In this document: one piece after another, positions 16,618-27,466 of the stretch
How the letters are laid out: every line of letters begins with the position of its first letter
How positions within the stretch are numbered: the first letter of the stretch is position 1
Source: Leptolyngbya sp. Heron Island J
GTDB lineage: Bacteria > Cyanobacteriota > Cyanobacteriia > Phormidesmidales > Phormidesmidaceae
Reading direction: 5' to 3'
Assembly (NCBI RefSeq): GCF_000482245.1
Contig: NZ_AWNH01000084.1
Span: 1 to 64,000, forward strand
DNA: 64,000 nt
Program-made: the position numbers and the translations under genes
The notes under the pieces: model-generated
The model's database searches: none
What the model was told of the DNA's origin: nothing
What the model saw: only the letters and a program-made list of their open reading frames with translations

Positions 16618-17235
16618 TTATTCGCCACTTTTCTGGTCAGAAAACATCGTCCGCCACATGTGCATGAGTACAGCTGTCTGCTCAGGCTTTTCGGCTTCTG
16701 GGTTAATATAGTTCAACATTGTTTCGGCATTAGAAACCACTGGCTTCGTTTCAAATCCGTCTCGTTCCACAAACATTTTTTCAATCACGCCGTCTTTCAC
16801 TAGCATGGAATAGCGCAAAGAGCGGTAACCCATGCCTTTACTAGAAAGGTTGACCATCATCTTCATCTCGCGGGTAAAGTCACCGTTGACATCGGGAATA
16901 AAGCGTATCTGATCGGCTCCTTCTTTTTCTGCCCAAGTTGCGAGTGAAAACGGATCATTGACCGCAATGCAAAGGATATCATCCACACCGTTGGTGCGAA
17001 ATACCCTGGCATACTGGTTGTAGCCTAATAGTTGAATCGGAGAATAAGGATAGGTAAAGGCTCCCGGTACTGCAAATACCACCACGGTTTTACGATCAAA
17101 GAGATCTGCTGTCGAAAGCTCGTACCACTCTCCCTCAGCAAACATTCGAAAGGTGACTTGAGGAACCCGCTGGCCTTCACGATTGAATACCACTTTCCTA
17201 GCTCCGTACTTGTATTCAACCTGTCTAAAAGACAA
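16618..17235 (-). CDS. Peroxiredoxin-fold (Prx5/PrxII-like) protein lacking the peroxidatic cysteine
   Basis: The 205-residue protein has the redoxin fold of type II peroxiredoxins: GEWYELSTADLFDRKTVVVFAVPGAFT, the GYNQYA helix, DDILCIAVNDPFSLATWAE and RFIPDVNGDFTREMKMMV. In active enzymes the loop reads PGAFTPTCSxxHLPGY, with the peroxidatic cysteine. Here it reads PGAFTYPYSPIQLLGY, so the cysteine is tyrosine. The only cysteine is in the ILCIAVND strand, where it cannot play the same part. It is therefore unlikely to reduce peroxides by the usual route. It is next to katG in the same direction, but about 230 bases separate them and a hairpin follows katG, so they may not share a transcript. 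The frame looks intact, with no sign of decay. Confidence 0.8.
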   Translation of the reverse strand: MSFRQVEYKYGARKVVFNREGQRVPQVTFRMFAEGEWYELSTADLFDRKTVVVFAVPGAFTYPYSPIQLLGYNQYARVFRTNGVDDILCIAVNDPFSLATWAEKEGADQIRFIPDVNGDFTREMKMMVNLSSKGMGYRSLRYSMLVKDGVIEKMFVERDGFETKPVVSNAETMLNYINPEAEKPEQTAVLMHMWRTMFSDQKSGE

Positions 17236-17464
17236 CGCTCCAATATACCCATAAATATGCAGCCGCTAACCAGAGCAACAGGTCGTCGCCTAGCAGTTCA
17301 AAAAACTCTAAAATGAAGAGAACTCCACGAAATAGTTGACAGGTTGATTCATTCATGGTTTATTGGCTTCCACCTGCGTTCAGAATTTTTTGAGGTTTGT
17401 AGAGCCTCCTCTGAACATTGGAGGAGGCTCTGCTCAAAACCCCTTACAGCCCTATGGGCTCAGA
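17236..17464. other. Spacer between katG and the peroxiredoxin-like gene
   Basis: It contains the katG-distal hairpin and presumably the promoter of the peroxiredoxin-like gene. No gene is seen. Confidence 0.4.
17401..17431 (-). terminator. Hairpin downstream of katG
   Basis: AGAGCCTCCTC pairs perfectly with GAGGAGGCTCT (11 bp, nine-base loop) starting about 34 bases after the katG stop. No T-run follows directly on the minus strand, so it may be a weak terminator or a 3'-end stabilising structure. Confidence 0.5.
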
Positions 17465-19795
<2,331 letters not shown>

Positions 19796-19799
19796 TCAC

Positions 19800-20254
19800 A
19801 AGATGATCTAAAACAATAATAATCCTTATTTTCTAAGAAAGGTCAACTTCTAAAAAACTTAATTTTATAGGTTTTTTCCTATAAAAATTAAGATAAAAAT
19901 ACCTTTGATTTTAGTGATAATTCTTCTTTCTTTTGATTTGATCTAGTAAGTGATTCCTGAAGAATATAAATCTTCGAAACCATCGACTTTCAATCTAATG
20001 TGATTGCTAATTGCCTATATTTATTAGCGATTTTATAGATTCTAAAATTGGCTTCTAGCTCTATCTGAAGAATACTTATCTTGCATAAAAACCTTGATTT
20101 CTGGGACATAGCTTTCATTTCTCAAAGATTTTCAGTCTGAAACTACAGCTAGCATGCTGACATTTAACAGGTTTGAAATGCTGCATGTTTTAGGTTATTT
20201 AAAAGGCATTTAATTCGCAAGGAAATACTAGTAGAGTGATTTTTTTAGTTGATA
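19800..20254. other. AT-rich region upstream of katG
   Basis: No gene is seen. It contains a 14-bp inverted repeat around a T6 loop (19858-19892) and a short AATAA-TCC-TTATT palindrome (19818-19830) that could bind a Fur/PerR-type regulator. The latter is too short to be more than a suggestion. Confidence 0.35.
19858..19892. promoter_or_regulatory. AT-rich hairpin upstream of katG
   Basis: CTTAATTTTATAGG, then T6, then CCTATAAAAATTAAG form a stem of 14 pairs with one extra A. It lies about 165-200 bases before the katG start. It may be a regulatory structure in the leader, an operator, or a dispersed repeat. Confidence 0.35.
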
Positions 20255-20554
20255 TCAGTCGCAATCGTGTGGATATATTTGAAATTTGACCATCCAGCCT
20301 AAACGATTGAAAAACTGAACTAATCTATCTATCGTAAAGCGGGTAAAGTTGCCATTAAACAGATGGGACACCTCAGGTTGCCGGATAGCGAGCAATGTTG
20401 CGAGTTCCCTTTGCTTTAGTCTTTTCTTGATTAGAATCTTACGTAATTCATGACCTAACTCTGTACGCAGATCTAATGCAGCTTGACTATGCCCCGCTCG
20501 TGCCGAGTTACGCGTGGTCTGGGTAATAGAACCTTTCTTCACGTGTTTCATCAT
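20255..20554 (-). CDS. Small HTH protein, XRE/HigA-like antitoxin type
   Basis: The 99-residue protein has a helix-turn-helix of the XRE type at about residues 36-80 (LRKILIKKRLKQRELATLLAIRQPEVSHLFNGNFTRFTIDRLVQFFNRLG). This is the arrangement of HigA-type antitoxins and of phage-like regulators (HTH_37 group). The C-terminal MVKFQIYPHDCD is a typical short dimerisation strand. HigB/RelE toxins are normally encoded immediately upstream, but no such frame is present upstream (20555-20957) or downstream. So it is an orphan antitoxin or a stand-alone repressor. The N-terminal 30 residues are basic and probably disordered. Confidence 0.75.
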   Translation of the reverse strand: MMKHVKKGSITQTTRNSARAGHSQAALDLRTELGHELRKILIKKRLKQRELATLLAIRQPEVSHLFNGNFTRFTIDRLVQFFNRLGWMVKFQIYPHDCD

Positions 20555-20957
20555 GATCTTTTATCTAGCTCCTAAACAACCTGACGCTTAACGAAATACT
20601 CCTACTCAAACTCAAAGCGGCTGATACTGCCCTAGAGTCAACCTGATGAATTTAAGATGTAGTCCTATTTAAGAATAATTCTAACTTAAGAGGAAATCAA
20701 TAAGTTTATTTACTCATTTACCCCTATGCAAGCAACCTACTGGCGGTGATCTCAGGTTCTTCCTTGTATACATATCTAGGAGATCTACTGGAAATTAGCT
20801 CCATGCTTTGCATTAGCCCACTCTACGAGAAGCCCCTCAGGCGTCTACATCCTAAATCCTTCTCCCCCAGGGAGAAGGATTTAGGATGAGAGCTCGATAT
20901 CTTGAGTTATCCTTCAATTTATGGATACACGGTAGCTCCCATAAGAGAACAAGAGTT
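20555..20957. other. Intergenic region between HTH and TPR genes
   Basis: No gene is seen. It contains the 18-bp palindrome listed at 20849-20887. Confidence 0.4.
20849..20887. repeat. Perfect 18-bp palindrome with 3-base loop
   Basis: ATCCTAAATCCTTCTCCC, CCA, GGGAGAAGGATTTAGGAT form a perfect hairpin. Similar CCTTCTCCC-GGGAGAAGG palindromes are common dispersed repeats in cyanobacterial intergenic regions. No T-run follows, so it is more likely a repeat than a terminator. Confidence 0.7.
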
Positions 20958-21644
20958 TTAATAAGTCTCAAGCTGAGCGAGCAAAGATTTTTGTAAAGCT
21001 AGAAGCAAATTTTTATCCTCGCTGGAATTAATTTTTTCGAATAATTTGAAAGCCTTGAGGTATATCTGCTTAGCCCTATATGAATGATGCGTTATTTCAT
21101 ACACGCGAGCTATGTGGAAGAAATTCAGCACTTCGAAATATTTTGCTTTTTTACAGTCTGTAAGAGAAAGAGAAGTCTGAAGAATTTCTATACTGGCTTT
21201 ATGGCAAGCGATCGCAAATAAGTACTGTTTACAAGATGCATAAACATTAGCCATATAAAAGAGAGTGATCGCTTCATTGAGCAGATCACCCATATGTTGA
21301 CAACTTTCAGTAACTTGTTTTAATAGCTTGAGAGCTAAGCGAGGATAATTTTGGTGATAATAGGCCATAGCCACATTGGACAGGGCCGGAATTGCTAGAG
21401 CCTCAGATTTAAGTTGCCAGAACGTATGAATAGCTGCTGTACATGAATGCTTTTGTGCTGTAACATCACCCCGTAATCGATATAGTTCACTCAGATGGTT
21501 CAAAAGCCTACCGGCGTTGAGATAGTCATTTTCTTGCTCAAAGATAGCTAATGCTATCCGGTATTGTTCAAAAGCGAGATCAATTTGACTCAAATGCAAA
21601 TGTAGAATGCCTAGAGTCCAGCAATGGTAAGCAGAAGAATCCAT
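20958..21644 (-). CDS. TPR-repeat protein
   Basis: This 228-residue protein is built of about five tetratricopeptide-like helical repeats (WTLGILHLHLSQIDLAFEQYRIALAIFEQ; AGRLLNHLSELYRLRGDVTAQKH; SNVAMAYYHQNYPRLALKLLKQV; ITLFYMANVYASCKQYLFAIACHKA; FFHIARVYEITHHSYRAKQIYLKAFKLFEK). TPR arrays bind other proteins. There is no signal peptide. It is transcribed divergently from the SARP-like regulator (243 bases apart). Many SARP-type regulators carry a C-terminal TPR domain, so this may be a separated partner module; that is an inference. It looks like the second half of a longer protein, but no frame continues upstream. Confidence 0.7.
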   Translation of the reverse strand: MDSSAYHCWTLGILHLHLSQIDLAFEQYRIALAIFEQENDYLNAGRLLNHLSELYRLRGDVTAQKHSCTAAIHTFWQLKSEALAIPALSNVAMAYYHQNYPRLALKLLKQVTESCQHMGDLLNEAITLFYMANVYASCKQYLFAIACHKASIEILQTSLSLTDCKKAKYFEVLNFFHIARVYEITHHSYRAKQIYLKAFKLFEKINSSEDKNLLLALQKSLLAQLETY

Positions 21645-21887
21645 ATTTGATAGTGAGCAAACTTACGCCATAGAGCACTAGGGGCAGCACGGTAGCGTTA
21701 ACTATCTCGATGATAAAAGCAACCAACGATATGATCTGGGAGATTAGCTGTCATATCCGACACATATTTAAGCGAAGGGCATTACATAAAACTGCATAGC
21801 AGCTTTGATGGCATCGGCAACGTCTCCGCAGCGATTGTTTTTTAGGGTAATAGTGACATTGCATCACCAAGAGCGTAACCAAAAGAT
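21645..21887. other. Divergent promoter region
   Basis: The region separates the TPR gene (minus) and the SARP-like regulator (plus) and should contain both promoters. No convincing operator repeat was recognised. Confidence 0.4.
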
Positions 21888-22643
21888 ATGAGCCTTTGGA
21901 CCGTTCAGCTGCTGGGACAATTTCAGCTAAAAGATCCTGCTGGAATTACCCAACCATTTCGCACCCAAAAGACAGCTAAACTATTAGCCTTTTTAGTGTT
22001 CTTTCATGAAAAGAGCCATTCCCGTGAACAACTTGCAGATATGCTATGGCCTGAAAGCCCTCCTGAAAGAGCTCGTAACAGCTTGCGTGTCTCCTTATAC
22101 TCCTTGCGACAACAGCTTTCCTTACAAAAGAACGAAGTACTTTTCTGTAATAGCGATACTGTTCAGATAAATTCACAGTATTTTACTGTGGATACCTGGC
22201 AGATTGAAGCATTACTGTCACAGGCCAAAAATTGCACCAAGGCTCATCAACGTTTGAGCTATCTAGAAAAGATTGTTCAAAGAGATTATGGGTTATTTTT
22301 ACAACAGTATGATGATCATTGGATAACATCTGAACGTTATTATTGGCAGACAATATACCTGGATACCCTACATCAACTCGTCGATGAGTTTTTAGAAATT
22401 GGACAGTACACGGTGGCTGCCGCCTACGCCCAGATGGCGATAAAAGCCGATCCCTATGCTGAGCAAGCCCATGTGGATTTGATGAGAGCCCATGTGGCAA
22501 TGGGTCGTCCCGTTGCTGCTCGACAACAATATTTAGAACTTAAGCGCCTCTTTCAGAAAGAATTAAATCTGCCACTTTCTGACTTTGTCTATGACATCGC
22601 CAAAAAACTTGGGCTATGTAATGGCATTCTGACATTTTTGTAA
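21888..22643 (+). CDS. SARP-like transcriptional regulator (winged helix + BTAD)
   Basis: The 251-residue protein has an N-terminal OmpR/SARP-type winged helix (residues 3-90: WTVQLLGQFQLKD; AKLLAFLVFFHEKSHSREQLADMLWP; RARNSLRVSLYSLRQQL) and a C-terminal bacterial transcriptional activator domain (about 100-245, ending AHVAMGRPVAARQQYLELKRLFQKELNLPLS). Such regulators activate nearby genes by binding direct repeats. It lies 80 bases upstream of a TPS exoprotein gene in the same direction, followed by its TpsB, so the local TPS genes are the likely targets. A shortened paralogue lies at 26826-27167. No strong ribosome binding site precedes the ATG. Confidence 0.85.
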   Translation: MSLWTVQLLGQFQLKDPAGITQPFRTQKTAKLLAFLVFFHEKSHSREQLADMLWPESPPERARNSLRVSLYSLRQQLSLQKNEVLFCNSDTVQINSQYFTVDTWQIEALLSQAKNCTKAHQRLSYLEKIVQRDYGLFLQQYDDHWITSERYYWQTIYLDTLHQLVDEFLEIGQYTVAAAYAQMAIKADPYAEQAHVDLMRAHVAMGRPVAARQQYLELKRLFQKELNLPLSDFVYDIAKKLGLCNGILTFL

Positions 22644-22728
22644 TGGCACTGTAATGGTGTATCGATACCATCCCTAGAAATACTCAAATAGTATGTCCAG
22701 TGCTTAAACCGAAGGAGAACTATTGGCT

Positions 22729-24921
22729 ATGCGACGACACAAGGTATGCTTAGCGTTTGCGATCGCATTAGGTAGTTGGCTAGCTGCAGCACAAAGCGTA
22801 TTCGGTCAACCAATTACGGCAGCAGATGACGGTACCGGCACAGCCGTCATCTCTAACGGTAATCAGTTCGATATTACTGGCGGCAGTCTCTCAGGAGATG
22901 GGACCAATTTATTCCACAGCTTTACCAATTTTGGCTTAAGTGCTGAACAAGTCGCCAATTTTATGGCAGATCCTGCCCTATACAATATTCTTAGCCGAGT
23001 TGTCGGTGGCAATGCCTCCATGATTGACGGCACCGTGCAGGTCAGCGGCGGCAATGCCAATTTATATCTTATGAATCCCGCCGGTATCATCTTTGGCGAG
23101 ACGGCTCAAATTAATGTCCCTGCAGACTTTGTCGCCACCACAGCAGATAGTATCGGTTTTGGTGAGGAATTATTTACCATGGTTGACAATGTTAGCTATG
23201 TCGATCTGATGGGTAGCCCCACCAGCCTTAATTTTGATGCCGCCACCCTTGGTACCGTCATGAATTCAGGTGAGCTAGCCGTTGAAGATGGACATACGCT
23301 GACCCTGGCGGGCGATCGCATCATCAATTTAGGCACAATTGAAGCTCCCGGCGGCACGGTTACCCTGGCCGCCGTACCGGAACAGGGACAATTGCGCATC
23401 TCCCAGGCAGGTGCTGTCATTAGTCTGGGCGTAGATGCCGAGACTTGGCAAAGCAACAGCGAAATTGCTTCCTTTGCGCCGTTACTGACTGGAGGTGAGC
23501 TCCCCTTAGCCACCCAAGTAAACGTTAACGCCAATGGCCAAATAACCCTGGCCGGAGCCGAAAACCCAGGCACTGCGGTTGTTAGCGGCACAGTCAGTAC
23601 CGCTGCTGCAGATGATGTAGGGGGCACCGTTCAGATTGTCGGACCCCAGATTGCCCTAATTGATGCAACGGTCGATGCCTCGGGGCACACGGGCGGTGGC
23701 ACCGTCTTAGTCGGCGGCGAGTATCGAGGGCAAGGAACATTACCCACCGCCACCAATACCCTGGTGGATGCAAACAGCACCATCTCAGCCAGTGCGGGCA
23801 ATACAGGCAATGGTGGTGAAGTCATTGTCTGGGCGGATGACACCACAGCATTAGCCGGGGAGATTGACGCCCGAGGCGGTATCGACAAGGGCGATGGCGG
23901 CTTTGTAGAAGTCTCTGGAGCAGAACATCTCATTTATCAAGGTACTGTAGACACCACCGCCACCAATGGCCAAATGGGCACATTACTGTTAGACCCGACA
24001 GATGTTGTAATTACCCCAGGCGGCACGACCGTTGGTTTTACAGGTCAATTACTAGCTGGTGATGCCAGTCCTACAACAATTTCGCAAAATCAGCTGCAGG
24101 CATTGCCTGGTAATACTAACGTTATTATTCAGGCCACCAATAGCATAACAATTGAGCCTTTACAGCCCCAGGGATTACCAGGTTTACCAGCCAGTCTTGA
24201 CTTTCAAGAAGGTAGCGGTTCCATCAGCTTTGAAGCAGGTGGCCCCATCACCATGAACCCTAACGATTCGATTGTCACTTTTGGTCGCGACATCAACATC
24301 ACAGGCAGTGAACTTACCCTCGGCAACATTGATGCCTCTGGTGCAGCGATCTATTCTTCTCGTGTTTTTATTCGTAATGGTGATGGTGGCAATGTCAACC
24401 TTACAGCAACCACAGGCAATATCTCAGCAGAGACAGTAGGCTCTGACGGTGGACTACTAACAGGTGGTAATGCTGGTGATATTATCATCAACACACCGGG
24501 TAGTTTTACAACCCGCGGGGTCAGTGCTTTGGCTGTTGGCTCTAGCTCAGCGGGTGATATTACCATTAATGCTGGCAGTGTTGATATCGATTTTGCAGAG
24601 GTCTTAGCTGGTAGCTTTAGGATATCCAATGGCAATGATGGAACTCTGACCATTAATGGACAGCCCTTGGCAGGTACCACCTTCACTAATATTACTGGTA
24701 GTGGTAACAACATTAATTTTGGCCTGGATGGTCTGGGTGGAACGGGACCTTTAGGAAACTTTTCCAACCCAATTTCTGGGGAAACCGCTTCTAATTTAAC
24801 CTGGATGGAAGGCTTTGTTTCAGCTCAAGAGCATTGGAATAACGTCATGAGAGATATTCGTCGTTGGGATGCTGGACGTAGCTACTGCATTACCACTGAC
24901 CCAGAATGTGGGTTGTACTAA
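22729..24921 (+). CDS. TPS exoprotein (TpsA), filamentous haemagglutinin N-terminal domain, short form
   Basis: This large secreted protein would cross the outer membrane through a TpsB pore and fold as a right-handed beta-helix on the surface. It has a signal peptide (KVCLAFAIALGSWLAAAQSVFG) and the TPS secretion domain up to about residue 170, with NLFHSFTNF, ILSRVVGGNAS and the signature NPAGIIFG at about 118-125. Repeats rich in Gly, Asn and Thr follow. It ends GRSYCITTDPECGLY, with two cysteines six residues apart at the extreme C-terminus. At 730 residues it is half the size of the other three TpsA proteins here. GAAGGAG precedes the start; TTG at 22723 is nearer to it than the ATG at 22729. 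The TpsB gene follows 80 bases downstream, so the two form a classical pair. Confidence 0.9.
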   Translation: MRRHKVCLAFAIALGSWLAAAQSVFGQPITAADDGTGTAVISNGNQFDITGGSLSGDGTNLFHSFTNFGLSAEQVANFMADPALYNILSRVVGGNASMIDGTVQVSGGNANLYLMNPAGIIFGETAQINVPADFVATTADSIGFGEELFTMVDNVSYVDLMGSPTSLNFDAATLGTVMNSGELAVEDGHTLTLAGDRIINLGTIEAPGGTVTLAAVPEQGQLRISQAGAVISLGVDAETWQSNSEIASFAPLLTGGELPLATQVNVNANGQITLAGAENPGTAVVSGTVSTAAADDVGGTVQIVGPQIALIDATVDASGHTGGGTVLVGGEYRGQGTLPTATNTLVDANSTISASAGNTGNGGEVIVWADDTTALAGEIDARGGIDKGDGGFVEVSGAEHLIYQGTVDTTATNGQMGTLLLDPTDVVITPGGTTVGFTGQLLAGDASPTTISQNQLQALPGNTNVIIQATNSITIEPLQPQGLPGLPASLDFQEGSGSISFEAGGPITMNPNDSIVTFGRDINITGSELTLGNIDASGAAIYSSRVFIRNGDGGNVNLTATTGNISAETVGSDGGLLTGGNAGDIIINTPGSFTTRGVSALAVGSSSAGDITINAGSVDIDFAEVLAGSFRISNGNDGTLTINGQPLAGTTFTNITGSGNNINFGLDGLGGTGPLGNFSNPISGETASNLTWMEGFVSAQEHWNNVMRDIRRWDAGRSYCITTDPECGLY

Positions 24922-25001
24922 AAAGCTCTCCTTTGAATTCCAAGAAACAAATTGGATAGAAACAAAAGTGTTGCTTAATAGGTTTTATCAGTTGTAGAAA
25001 C

Positions 25002-26702
25002 ATGTTGCGCCTTAAAAATTCTTTCTTTCGAGCGATTCTCCAAGGGTTTGGACTTATTTTTTTCTTTGGATACCCATCTATTGAACAAGTGGTTGCGATG
25101 GAAGCAGAGCCATTGTCAGTAAGACCAAAAAAATCAGATACAACCACCATATCTGAAGAGACAGATATACTCTCACAACTTACACAAGCTACTCCATCGA
25201 GTCCATCAGACCTGATTCCGATCAGTCGGGTTACAGTCATTGGCAGCACTTTGTTTTCTCAAGAAAGTTTGGCTCCCTTAGTCACTCCCCTAGAAGGCAA
25301 TTCTGTTACCTTAAATGACTTACAACAGGTTGCGGAACGCATAACATCACTCTATCAAGAACAGGGTTATCTTACGTCCCAAGCGATTGTTCCAGAACAG
25401 ACACTAACCGATGGCATGGTTGAAATCCAGGTCATTGAGGGATATTTAGGAGATATTAATATCCAGGGTCTGCAAAAAACTAAGTCTGATTATGTTCTAG
25501 CCCGTTTAAATTTAGCGGATACAGAACCATTAAACGTGGTTGAACTAGACAATCAGCTGCGTCTACTGCGACTAAACTCGTTGTTTGATCGTATAGAATC
25601 CACATTGGAAGCCGGTGAAAATGTAGGGGAAAGTATACTGACAATCACAGTAGATGAAGCTCCAAACTTTTATGGCGAGGTTAGCGTTGACAATTACTCT
25701 CCTCCGAGTGTTGGTAGTGAACGCTATGGAGCTATGCTGGGTTATCGAAACTTGACTGGATTAGGAGATGACTTATCTGTAGATTTTAAACGCTCCTTTA
25801 CAGGAGGGTCTAACCTTTGGGATATTGCCTATCAAATTCCAGTTAGTCCCAGAGATGGAACCATACGTCTGCGAACAGCATTCTCGGATACTAGATTAAC
25901 CGAATCTCCTTTAGATGCCTTTGATATTGAAGGAGAAAATGAACGCTATGAGATTACCTGGCGAGAGCCACTCATTCGCAAACCAAACGAGGAATTTGCC
26001 CTTTCTCTGGGGCTCAGTTATCAGGATGGTCGTACATTTGCGTTTGACCGACCAACGGCTATTTCCATCGGTGCCGAGGAAGATGGCACCACGCGCACGG
26101 CCATAGTACGCTTTGGACAAGATTACCTAAGGTGGGATTCCCAAGGAGCCTGGAACTTTCGATCTCTGTTTAATCTAGGAACAGGTTTGTTTGATTCGAC
26201 TACTAATGATGGTGACATCCCTGATGGTCAATTTCTTAGTTGGTTGGGGCAGGTACAGCGGTTACAACGTCTGAGTGAGGATCATCTACTGATTATTCGA
26301 GGAGGCTTACAGTTAGCCTCTGATAGCCTACTGACCTCTGAACAATTTGTAATTGGCGGTGGTGAGTCCCTCCGTGGCTATCGACAAAACATCCGCACAG
26401 GAGATAACGGATTTCGGTTATCTGTAGAAGATCGTATCACCCTAGATCGCAACCAAGAACAACAATCAACGCTACAGCTGATTCCATTTGTTGAAATGGG
26501 GGCTGTTTGGAATAACAATGACAATCCTAACCCACAACCATCCCAGCGATTTTTGGCCAGTATCGGTACCGGGTTGGCCTGGCAGCCAACCGATGGTTTG
26601 AACCTACGATTGGACTATGGTCTGCCCCTAGTTGATTTAGACGATCGTGGTGACAATATTCAGGACGATGGCTTTCACTTTAGTGCTAGCTATAGCTTCT
26701 AG
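25002..26702 (+). CDS. TpsB outer-membrane transporter (ShlB/FhaC/HecB family)
   Basis: The 566-residue protein is the secretion pore for TPS exoproteins. It has a signal peptide (about 1-32), a proline/serine-rich linker, two POTRA domains (first about 67-145: ISRVTVIGSTLFSQESLAPLV, then LYQEQGYLTSQAIVPEQ; second about 148-220: GDINIQGLQKTKSDYVLARLNL) and a 16-strand barrel. The conserved loop-6 motif appears as GGGESLRGYRQN (LRGY; usually VRGY). It ends with phenylalanine (FHFSASYSF), the signal for the BAM complex. The gene directly follows a TpsA gene in the same direction. It could also serve the two TpsA genes at 29.7-38.1 kb. Confidence 0.95.
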   Translation: MLRLKNSFFRAILQGFGLIFFFGYPSIEQVVAMEAEPLSVRPKKSDTTTISEETDILSQLTQATPSSPSDLIPISRVTVIGSTLFSQESLAPLVTPLEGNSVTLNDLQQVAERITSLYQEQGYLTSQAIVPEQTLTDGMVEIQVIEGYLGDINIQGLQKTKSDYVLARLNLADTEPLNVVELDNQLRLLRLNSLFDRIESTLEAGENVGESILTITVDEAPNFYGEVSVDNYSPPSVGSERYGAMLGYRNLTGLGDDLSVDFKRSFTGGSNLWDIAYQIPVSPRDGTIRLRTAFSDTRLTESPLDAFDIEGENERYEITWREPLIRKPNEEFALSLGLSYQDGRTFAFDRPTAISIGAEEDGTTRTAIVRFGQDYLRWDSQGAWNFRSLFNLGTGLFDSTTNDGDIPDGQFLSWLGQVQRLQRLSEDHLLIIRGGLQLASDSLLTSEQFVIGGGESLRGYRQNIRTGDNGFRLSVEDRITLDRNQEQQSTLQLIPFVEMGAVWNNNDNPNPQPSQRFLASIGTGLAWQPTDGLNLRLDYGLPLVDLDDRGDNIQDDGFHFSASYSF

Positions 26703-26825
26703 CCTGGCCAGGCTACTCTCGGTCAAAACCATTGCACAAAACTGCATACACCTTGGGCGAGACTAGCAAACTTCAGCTTTATCACCTCACCTAAAGTTTT
26801 GATGTAGGCAACTATAACAAACGGG

Positions 26826-27167
26826 GTGACAACCGCTATGGCCACTTGGATAGTCAAACTATTGGGTCAATTTCAGCTAAAAGACGCCGCTGATACAATG
26901 CAACCATTGCACAATCAAGATGCCGTAAGATTGCTGGCATACTTGCTCTACTTTCATCAACGTAGCCACTCATATAACCAAGTGGTAGAAGTACTCTGGC
27001 CTCATCTTGATACAATCAAAAGGAGAAACGTATTTCAAACCTCTCAACGACAATACTCAGCTTTCATTCACATCTTTAGTCAAGAACTGGAGTGTTCTGT
27101 CTCTGCAGTTGCCAGCGAGTTAGCTCAGCGATTTAATCTCTATCAGCCAACAGTAAATTTTTCGTAG
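26826..27167 (+). CDS. Internally deleted SARP-like regulator
   Basis: The 113-residue protein is a paralogue of the regulator at 21888. Both begin ATWIVKLLGQFQLKD / LWTVQLLGQFQLKD, and the winged helix is recognisable (DAVRLLAYLLYFHQRSHSYNQVVEVLWP). At about residue 75 the sequence jumps from the recognition-helix region straight to the last helices of the BTAD domain (QRQYSAFIHIFSQELECSVSAVASELAQRF, matching ARQQYLELKRLFQKEL in the full-length copy). About 130 residues are missing in frame. It may be a functional mini-regulator or competitor, or a decaying duplicate. Its start is an ATG at 26838 (third codon later) or 26826. The S8 protease gene follows 300 bases downstream. Confidence 0.6.
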   Translation: MTTAMATWIVKLLGQFQLKDAADTMQPLHNQDAVRLLAYLLYFHQRSHSYNQVVEVLWPHLDTIKRRNVFQTSQRQYSAFIHIFSQELECSVSAVASELAQRFNLYQPTVNFS

Positions 27168-27466
27168 TACCCTTTCTAGTTTCTCTTTTAGAGCTTTGAT
27201 AAATGGCTCCCCAATCCCTTACGTATCAGCAAGTCACGAAATGGAAGAAGAATGATCATCTTGAATGCTTTTCTATTGCGGGTTAGAAGCCAGCTGCTGG
27301 TACCTGACTTCTAACTTGGCATGTTTCTGCAATAATGCTGGTCCTTATCGCCGCAAGGAATGGTTCAAAGCTACCACATTCAAAGCTTTGCCAAATTTTA
27401 TTGTAGTGACATAAGCGATAGAGACAGTCATCTTTTGCTTATATACCCCTTCGTAAACCAAGTCTC
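27168..27466. other. Intergenic region before the RTX protease
   Basis: It contains an inverted repeat GTTAGAAG (27282-27289) and CTTCTAAC (27308-27315) that could end the preceding transcript. The protease promoter should follow. No gene is seen. Confidence 0.4.
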
